Shown one piece after another: positions 8,752 through 17,216 of a DNA stretch of 60,435 nt (positions are counted from its first letter, which is position 1; each line of letters starts with the position of its first letter). A program made the translations under genes and the position numbers. Source of the DNA: an uncultured Muribaculaceae bacterium (GTDB taxonomy: Bacteria; Bacteroidota; Bacteroidia; Bacteroidales; Muribaculaceae); the NCBI GenBank assembly GCA_947175145.1, contig CAMWLY010000004.1, forward strand, positions 1-60,435, in the 5' to 3' direction. The notes below the pieces were generated by a model. The model was not told the origin of the DNA and made no database searches. It saw only the letters and a program-made list of their open reading frames with translations.

Positions 8752-9989
8752 TGGACTCTAAGTTCCTGAAAGGCAAACATATAGTATTGGGAATATGCGG
8801 CGGAATCGCCGCATATAAATCTGCTGCGCTTCTTCGGCTATTGGTAAAGCGTGGTGCTGAGGTTCAGGTCATCATGACTCCGGCCGCCAAGGAATTCATC
8901 ACTCCGGTCACCATGTCAGCACTCAGCGGCAAACCGGTGGTGAGCGAATTTTTCACAGCCAACAGCGGGGAGTGGCACAGCCACGTAGACCTCGGGCTAT
9001 GGGCAGACCTGATGGTTATTGCCCCGGCTACAGCCTCTACACTGGCCAAGATGGCGTGTGGTGTGGCTGACAATATGCTTGTGACCACATATCTATCGGC
9101 ACGCGAACATGTGATTGTAGCGCCGGCCATGGATCTTGACATGTTTGCCCACCCATCGACCCGTCGCAATCTCGACACCCTCAGAAGCTACGGAGTGCAG
9201 GTGATTGAACCTGCCAGCGGCGAACTTGCTTCCCACCTTGTCGGTAAAGGACGCATGGAAGAGCCTGAAAGAATTGTCGAAATTATCGAAGATTATTTCC
9301 GCAATGTATCGTTGAAGAGCGCACCGGTTCAAAATAGGGACTTCAACGGCAAAAAAATAGCTATAACAGCCGGCCCGACTTACGAAAACATAGACCCTGT
9401 CAGGTTCATCGGCAACTATTCAAGCGGGAAGATGGGGTTTGCCATCGCAGCGGAATTTGCCAGACGCGGCGCCGAAGTAACACTGATTTCAGGCCCGGTA
9501 TCACTCCCCACCCCCGAAGGGGTGAACCGCATAGATGTGCGCTCAGCTTGCGAAATGCTCAAGGCTGCCGAGGGTCCGATGGAGAGATGCGACTATGGTA
9601 TATTTGCCGCAGCCGTGGCCGACTATCGCCCGGCAAATGAGGCTGAAACCAAAATAAAGCGCGAAGGTGTGAGCGAAATGCAGATAAATCTGGTGCGAAA
9701 TCCCGATATTGCAGCCACATGCGGCGCAAGAAAAAAAGCAGGCCAGCTATTTGTAGGGTTCGCTCTGGAAACTGATAAAGGACTTGACGCCGCCCGCGCC
9801 AAACTGCAGCGCAAGAATCTCGATATGGTGGTGCTGAATACTCTGGCTGATTCGGGAGCCGGATTCGGCACCGATACCAACAAGGTCACTATTGTCACCG
9901 AAAACTCCATAATAGAATTTCCTCTCAAAAGCAAACAGGAAGTAGCGACTGATATAATAGACTCCATAACACAGCTCAACGATGCTTAA
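8751..9989 (+). CDS. coaBC: Bifunctional CoaBC (PPC synthetase/decarboxylase)
   Basis: This 412-residue enzyme joins cysteine to 4'-phosphopantothenate and decarboxylates the product in CoA synthesis. The N-terminal flavoprotein domain (1-180) has '[15 protein letters not shown]', the catalytic His in '[19 protein letters not shown]' and '[12 protein letters not shown]', a variant of the PxMNxxMW loop. The C-terminal synthetase (about 195-410) has '[20 protein letters not shown]', 'SGKMGFAIA' and the 'TKIKRE' lysine loop. It overlaps the exonuclease stop (TAATG) and its own end overlaps the next gene by 8 bases. CoaE of the same pathway is encoded about 6 kb downstream. Confidence 0.95.
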   Translation: MDSKFLKGKHIVLGICGGIAAYKSAALLRLLVKRGAEVQVIMTPAAKEFITPVTMSALSGKPVVSEFFTANSGEWHSHVDLGLWADLMVIAPATASTLAKMACGVADNMLVTTYLSAREHVIVAPAMDLDMFAHPSTRRNLDTLRSYGVQVIEPASGELASHLVGKGRMEEPERIVEIIEDYFRNVSLKSAPVQNRDFNGKKIAITAGPTYENIDPVRFIGNYSSGKMGFAIAAEFARRGAEVTLISGPVSLPTPEGVNRIDVRSACEMLKAAEGPMERCDYGIFAAAVADYRPANEAETKIKREGVSEMQINLVRNPDIAATCGARKKAGQLFVGFALETDKGLDAARAKLQRKNLDMVVLNTLADSGAGFGTDTNKVTIVTENSIIEFPLKSKQEVATDIIDSITQLNDA

Positions 9990-10896
9990 AAGACTGATTA
10001 TAACATTGACTCTTTCATTAGCCGGCATCTTCCCCCTGACTATAAATGCTCAGGAGTTCAGAGCTAATGTGGAAATCAATACACAAAAAATCGAGGGCAC
10101 CAATAAATCTGTGTTTGAGACACTCAAAGAGCAGATTTCAACATATCTGAATGAAACAAAATTTTCAGATGCCACTTTCGGTCCTCAGGAGAAACTGGAA
10201 TGTAATCTCTTTTTTACCATCTCGGAGTATCAGGATGACCGCATCAAGGGGGACTTGCAGTTGCAGCTGATTCGCCCCGTGTATAACAGCACTTATACAA
10301 CCACCCTATTCAATTTCCGCGACTCGAGGATAGAATTTGATTACAGGGAGGGAGACCCGCTGACTTATAATGAAAATATGGCCGAAAATAACCTTACGGC
10401 CATTCTCGATTTTTATGCATATCTGTTTCTCGGCATAGACTTTGATTCATTTTCCCCCAATGGCGGAGAAAGGTTCTATGAGCGGGCGCAAACAATAGTC
10501 CAGCAGATGCAATCAAGCGGAGAGATCGGGTGGCGCACTTTTGAAGATACCAAAAACAGAGCCTCTGTATTGGGCGCATATACCGATGCCAATATGACCG
10601 GAGTGCGCGATATGCTTTACAATTATCATCGTCGGGGTCTTGATGAAATGGTTACCTCGCCCGACAAGGGGAGAGCGAAAATCACCGAGACACTGCAAAA
10701 TATACGCAAGGTTTATGATAATGCCCCTATGTCGGTGGCTTTATCGATTTTTCGCGATTCCAAGCTCGACGAACTGGTAAATATTTACTCTAAAGCTCCC
10801 GAGACCGAACGAAAGGGGGTATATGAATTATTGCAACCGATATACCCTACAGAGTCTCAACGTCTTGACAAAATCAAGAATCCTCCGACCAATTGA
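9982..10896 (+). CDS. DUF4835 protein, PorD-like T9SS factor
   Basis: A 304-residue exported protein with an N-terminal signal peptide (about 1-23, ending INAQ). The body matches the DUF4835 pattern: 'EFRANVEINTQKIEGTNKSV' at the mature N-terminus, 'FSDATFGPQEKLECN' and 'YAYLFLGIDFDSFSPNGGE'. This family is named PorD in type IX secretion annotation and is found in Bacteroidota between coaBC and recN, exactly as here. It overlaps coaBC by 8 bases and is likely translationally coupled to it. Molecular function is not established. Two proteins in this window carry T9SS-like C-terminal signals. Confidence 0.8.
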   Translation: MLKRLIITLTLSLAGIFPLTINAQEFRANVEINTQKIEGTNKSVFETLKEQISTYLNETKFSDATFGPQEKLECNLFFTISEYQDDRIKGDLQLQLIRPVYNSTYTTTLFNFRDSRIEFDYREGDPLTYNENMAENNLTAILDFYAYLFLGIDFDSFSPNGGERFYERAQTIVQQMQSSGEIGWRTFEDTKNRASVLGAYTDANMTGVRDMLYNYHRRGLDEMVTSPDKGRAKITETLQNIRKVYDNAPMSVALSIFRDSKLDELVNIYSKAPETERKGVYELLQPIYPTESQRLDKIKNPPTN

Positions 10897-10924
10897 TTCT
10901 CATATCTAAAAACTCTGTTCAGAA

Positions 10925-12607
10925 GTGCTTCGCAATCTTGAAATATGGAATTATGCTCTGATAGAAAGGCTTGAGTTAGAGTTTGGACCGGGGCTAACCA
11001 TCATCACCGGAGAGACCGGCGCAGGCAAATCTATTATGCTCGGTGCCCTCGGATTGGTTATGGGAGGCCGCTCCGACACCAAGGTCATAGCTGATACCGG
11101 GAGCAAGTCGGTGGTCAGCGCAACATTTACCGATGTTGACCCGGAACTCCGAACACTGCTTGAAGAGCGCGGCATAGACTGGCTGGAAAATGAAACCGGA
11201 GAATCCGAACTCACAGTTCGCCGCGAACTTTCGGCTTCAGGTCGATCGAAAATTTATGTCAATGACCGGGCAGTGACCCTGCAGACTCTTCAGACCATAG
11301 TTCCGAGACTTATCGATATACACTCGCAACATGCCAATACAAAAATCAATAATCCCGCGGAAAGGCTGAAAATTATTGATGAGTTGGCTGCCAACGCAGA
11401 ATTGCGCAAGAAATATCGTGAGGCTTACGATGCTTACGTGGCTCTGAGACGTCGCATCATCAAAATCAGAGAACAGCGCGAACAGTCGGTAAGAAATCTG
11501 GATTTTCTGACATTTCAACTCAGCTTGCTCGATAAGCTGCAACCGAAGATCGGAGAGTTGACGGAGATAGAACGGAAATTTGAGATTTTATCTGATGCGG
11601 CCGAAACCCGCGAGCAACTCGCAAAACTTATCGGCCTGCTGTCCGACCAGGGAGCCGGTGTCGGTATGCTGCTCAGTGAAGCGATCCAGACTCTGGACCG
11701 TACTCCTATTGTAGCGGAGATCTCACAATCTGATGGTCCTTCAATCTCCGAGCGGTTGCGACGCATAGCTATTGAAACAAAAGATATAGCCGAAACTATC
11801 GATGAAGTTTTCGCATCGGTTGATTCGGATCCGGCGGCTGCCGATAAATTATCGGCTCGCATGAATGCCTACTATGAGGCTATAAAGCACTTTAAAGTTA
11901 AGGAAGCTGATGAGCTTGTGGCGATTCATGACTCACTCAAAATTCAGGTTACCAATGCCGGCGGTAATTCTTCAGACCTGACTGAGCTTGAGAGGCAGAG
12001 CCATCAGTTGGCCAAACAGCTTAAAGAGGTAGCGGAGAATCTCACAGAATCTCGAATCAAAAGCGCTGAAAAATTCTCAGAAGACTTGCGTCAGAAGGCA
12101 TATCCATTAGGATTGCCTAACATACAGTTTGAAGCCCGTATAAATAAAAAGAAACTTTCATCTGACGGTCAGGACGAGGTCGAGTTTTTGTGTTCATTTA
12201 ACAAAAATGGCAAACACCAACCTGAGAGCGAGATAGCCTCCGGCGGTGAGATTTCACGCATGATGCTCAGCCTTAAAGCCATAATGGCCGGCCATATCAA
12301 TCTTCCCACCATAATCTTCGATGAGGTTGACACCGGTGTTTCCGGAGAAATTGCAGATAAGATGGGAAGCATGATGCGCGATATATCTGCCGACATGCAG
12401 GTAATCGTAATCACTCACCTGCCGCAAGTTGCTGCCAAAGGCTCCCGACATTTCAAAGTCTTTAAGAAAGACTGCGATACACGCACAGTCACCCATGTGC
12501 GCGAATTGGACCTCGACGGTAGAGTGCGCGAACTCGCCACTATGATTTCGGGCAGCGAGGTCACCGACGCCGCTCTCAAGGCAGCCCGCTCACTATTGAA
12601 ACTATAA
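10925..12607 (+). CDS. recN: DNA repair protein RecN
   Basis: This 560-residue SMC-like ATPase acts in double-strand break repair. Walker A is 'GETGAGKS' at residues 29-36; long coiled-coil arms occupy about 155-370; the ABC signature 'SGGEISRMMLSLKAIMA' and Walker B 'IIFDEVDTGVSG' lie near 440-485, followed by 'VIVITHLPQVAAKG'. The start is a GTG giving MLRNLEIWNYALIERL, which aligns with RecN N-termini; no nearer ATG is suitable. It lies 28 bases after the DUF4835 gene and is probably read as part of the dnaN-to-rlmB operon. Confidence 0.95.
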   Translation: MLRNLEIWNYALIERLELEFGPGLTIITGETGAGKSIMLGALGLVMGGRSDTKVIADTGSKSVVSATFTDVDPELRTLLEERGIDWLENETGESELTVRRELSASGRSKIYVNDRAVTLQTLQTIVPRLIDIHSQHANTKINNPAERLKIIDELAANAELRKKYREAYDAYVALRRRIIKIREQREQSVRNLDFLTFQLSLLDKLQPKIGELTEIERKFEILSDAAETREQLAKLIGLLSDQGAGVGMLLSEAIQTLDRTPIVAEISQSDGPSISERLRRIAIETKDIAETIDEVFASVDSDPAAADKLSARMNAYYEAIKHFKVKEADELVAIHDSLKIQVTNAGGNSSDLTELERQSHQLAKQLKEVAENLTESRIKSAEKFSEDLRQKAYPLGLPNIQFEARINKKKLSSDGQDEVEFLCSFNKNGKHQPESEIASGGEISRMMLSLKAIMAGHINLPTIIFDEVDTGVSGEIADKMGSMMRDISADMQVIVITHLPQVAAKGSRHFKVFKKDCDTRTVTHVRELDLDGRVRELATMISGSEVTDAALKAARSLLKL

Positions 12608-12631
12608 CCCTCTCCGCAACATAGCATAACA

Positions 12632-13387
12632 ATGTATAATCATTCCACTGAAACTAACTTTATCTTCGGTATCAGAGCGGTAATTGAAGCGCTCGATGCG
12701 GGAAAGAGTATTGATAAGGTTCTGCTTCGCAAAGATTTAGGTGGCGATTTAGCCCGCGAACTGATAACCAAGCTGAAGGAAAATGAAACTTTGGTGCAGC
12801 GGGTGCCCGAAGAGAAACTTAACAGGATTACCCGCAAGAATCATCAGGGAGTAGTGGCTATAATGTCACCGGTAAGGTATCACAAACTGGATAACCTGCT
12901 GCCGGGATTATATGAAGAGGGTAAAAATCCTCTGCTGATGATTCTCGACGGGCTCACCGATACTCGCAATTTCGGAGCTATAGCACGAACTGCAGACTGC
13001 TCCGGAGTCGACGGCATAATAATTCCGGAACGCAATTCAGTATCTGTGACCGCAGATGCAGTCAAAGCTTCTGCCGGGGCATTGTTTTATATGCCCGTTT
13101 GTCGCGAAAAAGATATAGTCTCCGCTATCAAGTTGCTCCATGAATCAGGCGTAAAGGTAGTTGCCGCCACAGAAAAAGGTGCTCGTGATTACACCGAAGT
13201 AGACTACACCGGACCGACAGCCATAGTGATGGGTCGCGAAGATACCGGCATCTCAAATGATGTGCTAAGGTTATGCGATGATCTGGCGGCGATACCGATG
13301 AGCGGAAATATCGGCTCGCTCAATGTGTCTGTGGCTGCCGGAGTCATGATGTATGAAGCGGTGCGCCAGCGAATGCACTCAAAATAG
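12632..13387 (+). CDS. rlmB: 23S rRNA Gm2251 methyltransferase RlmB family
   Basis: A 251-residue SPOUT-class SpoU/TrmH 2'-O-ribose methyltransferase. The N-terminal substrate-binding domain begins 'FIFGIRAVIEALDAGKSIDK'. The SpoU motifs are 'LDGLTDTRNFGAIARTADC' (motif 1), 'AIVMGREDTGIS' (motif 2) and 'IPMSGNIGSLNVSVAAGVMM' (motif 3), forming the trefoil-knot AdoMet pocket. Length and N-terminal domain favour RlmB over TrmH. It follows recN by 24 bases and is the last gene before the nusB promoter. Confidence 0.9.
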   Translation: MYNHSTETNFIFGIRAVIEALDAGKSIDKVLLRKDLGGDLARELITKLKENETLVQRVPEEKLNRITRKNHQGVVAIMSPVRYHKLDNLLPGLYEEGKNPLLMILDGLTDTRNFGAIARTADCSGVDGIIIPERNSVSVTADAVKASAGALFYMPVCREKDIVSAIKLLHESGVKVVAATEKGARDYTEVDYTGPTAIVMGREDTGISNDVLRLCDDLAAIPMSGNIGSLNVSVAAGVMMYEAVRQRMHSK

Positions 13388-13389
13388 TA

Positions 13390-13421
13390 TTTGGCGGATT
13401 CACCCCAAGTTTGTAATTTTG
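13390..13421 (+). promoter_or_regulatory. Promoter of nusB operon
   Basis: TTTG at 13390-13393, exactly 20 bases, then TAATTTTG at 13414-13421: a perfect Bacteroidota promoter starting just after the rlmB stop. The -7 box ends 6 bases before the nusB ATG, so transcription should begin at or within about 3 nt of the start codon. Confidence 0.85.
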
Positions 13422-13427
13422 CAGAAT

Positions 13428-14831
13428 ATGATAAACCGAATACTGATTCGCATCAAGGCCATACAGATTCTTTATTCCTTTATGCTTGTGGAGAAGCGTT
13501 TCTCACTGGAGAGCCAGCCTACTGCTCCGACCAAAGAGAAGCGATTCGCATACTCGCTGTATCGGGATATGCTTCTGCTTATGGTCAAAGTTGCCCGCGA
13601 GGTCAATGGCCGTGGTAGCGAAAGACCATTGATGTCGACACGCTTTATCTCGCAACTTCAACTCGATGATACATTTAATGCTATCGTCGACCAATACCGC
13701 CACGAAAGCTATCCGCTCGAATATCTGGTAGATACTCTTGCTGATAAAATCAAGAACTCAGGTATTTACAAGCTCTACCGCAAAGCGAGCGGCAACAATG
13801 AAGCGGCCGCCGAGCATAACTTGTGGAGGGAAATATTCGATCATATCCTTGCTCCGGACGCCGAATTGCGCCAAGCATTTGTAAAACGCACCAACTACAC
13901 ATTGAAGGGAGAGGAGCGCATGAAGGATATGATGCATCGCACCTTCACAAATTTCCTCGCATCTCAAGATGATCTCTCGCAGATTGACGCGGCATTATAC
14001 AAAAGTCTTGACCAGGCACGCGAACTATATTTCAGACTTCTGATGCTCCCGGTGGAACTCACGGATATGCAGGAGCGGGTGATTGATGAAAACCGCAACA
14101 AGCATCTCCGCACCGAAGAGGATATTAATCCGAATCTGAAATTTGTGGAAAACCGTCTGGTCTATGCTATCCGCAATAATGAGATTCTTAATGAACATCT
14201 GACCAAGTATAAGTTTTCCTGGCAGCAGGAGGATCCCATCATGATGCAGCGTCTGCTCAACGCTATTACCACATCTGATGTATACCTGGATTATATGGCA
14301 TCGGCCGAGAGCAGCATGGCTGCCGATGGAGAGTTATGGCGCTCCCTGTTCAAAAAGGTTATCCTCGAGAATCCTGATTTTCTTGAGGCTATGGAGGAGA
14401 AATCAGTGTTCTGGAATGATGATCTGGAGATAATTTCCACCTTTGTATTCAAGAGCTTCCGCAGGTTTGAAGAGGGGGCATCTTCTGATGCCGTGCTCGA
14501 CCAATACAAAGATGAGGAGGATCGCCGATTCGGCTCCGAACTGATTGGTTATGTGCATCGCAACCGCAATGAATACCGATTGCTGATTGAAGATGCATTG
14601 AAACATGGCAGTTGGGAAACAGAGCGCGTGGCCTTTATGGATATGGTAATTCTCGAGACAGCATTGGCCGAGATTATGAATTTCCCGAAGATTCCGCTGC
14701 AGGTAAGTATCAACGAATATATCGAGCTCGCCAAATCATATTCCACCGCTAAGAGGGGAGTGTTTGTGCATGGAGTGCTCGCTCAAGTTACACGACGCCT
14801 TCAGGAAGAGGGCAGATTATTAAAAAAATAA
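13428..14831 (+). CDS. nusB: NusB-family antitermination factor, long form
   Basis: The start chosen, ATG 13428, gives MINRILIRIKAIQILYSF, the usual Bacteroidota NusB N-terminus; an upstream in-frame start at 13353 lies inside rlmB before the promoter. The product is 467 residues, against about 140 in E. coli and, from memory, about 300 in Bacteroides. The C-terminal NusB domain (about 360-467) has 'ERVAFMDMVILETALAEIMNFP' and 'SINEYIELAKSYST'. The middle holds two related helical modules: about 70-178 ('SGIYKLY', 'NLWREIFDHIL') and about 238-345 ('SDVYLDY', 'ELWRSLFKKVIL'). Known role: rRNA antitermination with NusE (S10); the role of the extra module is unknown. Confidence 0.88.
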   Translation: MINRILIRIKAIQILYSFMLVEKRFSLESQPTAPTKEKRFAYSLYRDMLLLMVKVAREVNGRGSERPLMSTRFISQLQLDDTFNAIVDQYRHESYPLEYLVDTLADKIKNSGIYKLYRKASGNNEAAAEHNLWREIFDHILAPDAELRQAFVKRTNYTLKGEERMKDMMHRTFTNFLASQDDLSQIDAALYKSLDQARELYFRLLMLPVELTDMQERVIDENRNKHLRTEEDINPNLKFVENRLVYAIRNNEILNEHLTKYKFSWQQEDPIMMQRLLNAITTSDVYLDYMASAESSMAADGELWRSLFKKVILENPDFLEAMEEKSVFWNDDLEIISTFVFKSFRRFEEGASSDAVLDQYKDEEDRRFGSELIGYVHRNRNEYRLLIEDALKHGSWETERVAFMDMVILETALAEIMNFPKIPLQVSINEYIELAKSYSTAKRGVFVHGVLAQVTRRLQEEGRLLKK

Positions 14832-14840
14832 TATTAAATT

Positions 14841-15173
14841 ATGAATACATTAGCAACAATACTTCTCGATGGAGCACCTGCCGGCGGCGGAGTGTCGAGC
14901 ATGCTTATGATTGTGGCCATGATCGCCATCTTCTATTTTGTGATGATTCGTCCGCAATCCAAGAAACAGAAAGAACTCAAGAAGCAGCGCGAGGCTATGG
15001 CTAAAGGTGATGCAGTAGTGACAGCAGGTGGTATTCACGGTCGCATCAGAAATATCAAGGAGAACACTATCGTGATAGAAGTGGCTCCCAATGTAGAAAT
15101 CAAAGTCGAGAAGAGCTCGGTTTATCCCGCTGCCCAGAGCAACGAGAAAGAACCCGTCAAGTCTGACAAATAA
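14841..15173 (+). CDS. yajC: Preprotein translocase subunit YajC
   Basis: A 110-residue single-pass inner-membrane protein that associates with SecDF-YidC. It has one N-terminal transmembrane helix (about 21-38, 'MLMIVAMIAIFYFVMIRPQS'), immediately followed by the conserved 'RPQSKKQKE' and the small soluble domain with 'GDAVVTAGGIHGRI'. It begins 9 bases after nusB. The nusB-yajC-ybbR-coaE order is recurrent in Bacteroidota, which supports the assignment. Confidence 0.93.
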   Translation: MNTLATILLDGAPAGGGVSSMLMIVAMIAIFYFVMIRPQSKKQKELKKQREAMAKGDAVVTAGGIHGRIRNIKENTIVIEVAPNVEIKVEKSSVYPAAQSNEKEPVKSDK

Positions 15174-15202
15174 ATTTCTCGCCTGAGAATCGGGGATTTG
15201 TA

Positions 15203-16177
15203 ATGGCAAGAAATAACAAATCGGAACTCTCTACAGAATGGAAGCGCTTCCGGAAATCTCCGCGCTTTCATAATGCCTTGATGTTTCTTGTATTTGTGGC
15301 CATCGCCTCGATCTTTTGGTTTGTAGTGGCTCTCAATGATAATGTCACGGAGACTTTCAAGGTCACACTTCAGATTGATGATGTGGCCGACACCGTGACT
15401 TTCATCAATGACCCTCCGGCTGATCTTCATGTCACACTTCGCGACAAAGGAACCAATATACTGCGGAGCGGAGTTGTGAAGCATCCTACCTTGCGCCTTA
15501 ATTTTCATGATTACGCGCGCAAAGGACTTTTCAGGGTGACTCAGGCTGAACTCAATGCCGAATTGAAGAGTGATTTCGGAGGAGCCGCTCAAATCACCGG
15601 TTCCTCGCTTGATTCTCTCAGACTGTATTATACCAACCAGCCCGGTCGCCGGGTTCCGGTCAAAGTGGTTGCCGATCTGTCGGCAGCATCCGGTTATCTG
15701 ATAGCCGGAGAGCCTGTGCCTCTCACCAAATCAGTGCTGGTATACTCTGTAGGAAATGAGATTGACACCGTGAGAGTCGTCAATACCAAACGCCTGCTGA
15801 AATCGGGACTCTCGAAATCACAGAAGTTCAAAGTTGAACTGCGTGATCTCACCAATATCAGAGTAGTGCCCAATCAGGTTGAGGTGCAAGTCAATGTCGA
15901 GCCATTGGTGCATAAGGAGGTCTATGCGAATGTCGAGATTCTCAATATGCCCGAGGGGAGTCACCTGCTTCTTTTCCCGGCTAAAGTCCCGGTGTCGATG
16001 TATGTGCAGATGAGTCGATTTAATGATGACAATCTGCCGCTTCAGGTTGCAGTGGATTATAATGACCTGCACAAAAGCACCCGCTCGAGACTCCCTGTGA
16101 AAGTGATACGTCATGCCCGCAGTTTGATTAATGTGGAACTGGGTATCGACAGTGTGGAATATACAGTAGTCAGGTAA
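15203..16177 (+). CDS. YbbR-like domain protein
   Basis: This 324-residue membrane-anchored protein has a single N-terminal transmembrane helix (about residues 26-46, with 'NALMFLVFVAIASIFWFVVA'), leaving most of the protein outside the cytoplasm. The soluble part is beta-rich and matches the YbbR repeat style ('NDNVTETFKVTLQIDD', 'VTLRDKGTNILRSG', 'GYLIAGEPVPLTKSVLVYS'). YbbR/CdaR proteins in Firmicutes regulate the diadenylate cyclase CdaA; no cdaA is present here, and the Bacteroidota role is unknown. It lies between yajC and coaE in a tight gene string. Confidence 0.82.
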   Translation: MARNNKSELSTEWKRFRKSPRFHNALMFLVFVAIASIFWFVVALNDNVTETFKVTLQIDDVADTVTFINDPPADLHVTLRDKGTNILRSGVVKHPTLRLNFHDYARKGLFRVTQAELNAELKSDFGGAAQITGSSLDSLRLYYTNQPGRRVPVKVVADLSAASGYLIAGEPVPLTKSVLVYSVGNEIDTVRVVNTKRLLKSGLSKSQKFKVELRDLTNIRVVPNQVEVQVNVEPLVHKEVYANVEILNMPEGSHLLLFPAKVPVSMYVQMSRFNDDNLPLQVAVDYNDLHKSTRSRLPVKVIRHARSLINVELGIDSVEYTVVR

Positions 16178-16183
16178 CTTCTT

Positions 16184-16771
16184 ATGGCTAATGGCAGAAT
16201 CATAGGTTTAACCGGAGGCATAGGCGCAGGCAAAAGTGTCGTATCGCGGATACTTCGCGGTCAAGGCTTTACGGTCTATGATTGCGATATGGAAGCCCGC
16301 TGGATTATGGACACAGCCGATGAACTCAAGGCAGAAATCTGCACCAGGTTGGGAGCAGACTGTCTGAATGCCGATGGTTCTCTATGTCGACCCAAAATAG
16401 CTGAGGTGGTATTTAATGATGCCGACCAACTCAATTGGCTTAACAGTCGTGTGCACTGCATGGTGCGCGATGATGTGCATCTGAGAGCCTCTCAGTGCAG
16501 CTGCAAAACCATGTTTGTGGAATCGGCAATTCTGAAGAGCAGCAAATTGACAGAATTGTGCAACGAGATATGGGTTGTTACCGCTCCTGATGATATAAGA
16601 TTGGAAAGAGCCTGCAATCGCGATAAGCAATCAGAAAATAAGATTAAGGCGCGAATGAATGCTCAGGCTTCCGAATATGAAGATTTTGGGAATATACCCA
16701 CAAAAATTATAGACAATAGCGGCACGCGGGCACTTCTTCCCCGTCTGCTTCAACTCTTAAAAACAATATAA
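16184..16771 (+). CDS. coaE: Dephospho-CoA kinase
   Basis: This 195-residue kinase phosphorylates dephospho-CoA at the 3' hydroxyl, the last step of CoA synthesis. The P-loop is 'GGIGAGKS' at residues 11-18, followed by 'YDCDMEARWIMD' and 'VFVESAIL'-type core elements ('MFVESAILKSSKL') and the lid motif 'ERACNRDKQSENKIKARM'. It is 6 bases after the YbbR gene and 4 bases before the DUF5606 gene. With coaBC upstream, two CoA-pathway genes lie within 8 kb but in separate transcription units. Confidence 0.94.
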   Translation: MANGRIIGLTGGIGAGKSVVSRILRGQGFTVYDCDMEARWIMDTADELKAEICTRLGADCLNADGSLCRPKIAEVVFNDADQLNWLNSRVHCMVRDDVHLRASQCSCKTMFVESAILKSSKLTELCNEIWVVTAPDDIRLERACNRDKQSENKIKARMNAQASEYEDFGNIPTKIIDNSGTRALLPRLLQLLKTI

Positions 16772-16775
16772 CAAG

Positions 16776-17213
16776 ATGCTTAGAGAAACAATAGCAATCA
16801 CCGGCAAGCCCGGACTATACAAGCTTCTCTCTCAAGGTAAAGGCACTCTGATTGTAGAGGAACTCTCTTCCGGACATCGCATGCCGATTCATGCTCGCGA
16901 CAAAGTGGTATCTCTTGGCGATATAGCCATGTATACTGAATCCGGAGATACCCCTCTTGGTGAGATACTCGACAAGGTTTATGCCCACAATCACGGCAAG
17001 GCAATTGATGTCAAGGCTCTTGCCGCCAAAAATGGAGCTCTCAAAGATGAATTTGCAGCCATAGTTGAGGATTTCGACCGTGTCAGAGTACACGATGGCG
17101 ACATTAAGAAACTCTTCACCTGGTATAATATCCTGATTGAAGCAGGCTTCGACAAATTTACCAAAGAGGAGGAGAAAGAGGAAAACAAGGAGGAAACAGC
17201 TACTGATAAGTAA
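16776..17213 (+). CDS. DUF5606 domain protein
   Basis: A 145-residue cytoplasmic protein of unknown function matching the DUF5606 pattern: an N-terminal beta domain starting 'MLRETIAITGKPGLYKLLSQ', with 'GTLIVEELSSGHRMPIHARD', then a helical segment with 'DGDIKKLFTWYNILIEAG'. The C-terminal 20 residues are highly charged and Glu/Lys rich, probably disordered. No enzyme motif is visible. It is the last gene of the nusB operon, 4 bases after coaE, and is convergent with the S41 protease gene with only 3 bases between stops. Confidence 0.75.
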   Translation: MLRETIAITGKPGLYKLLSQGKGTLIVEELSSGHRMPIHARDKVVSLGDIAMYTESGDTPLGEILDKVYAHNHGKAIDVKALAAKNGALKDEFAAIVEDFDRVRVHDGDIKKLFTWYNILIEAGFDKFTKEEEKEENKEETATDK

Positions 17214-17216
17214 GGA

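Noticed and set aside
13353-13427. 25-codon upstream extension of nusB
   Set aside because: It lies before the predicted transcription start and inside rlmB. MINRILIRIK is the expected N-terminus.
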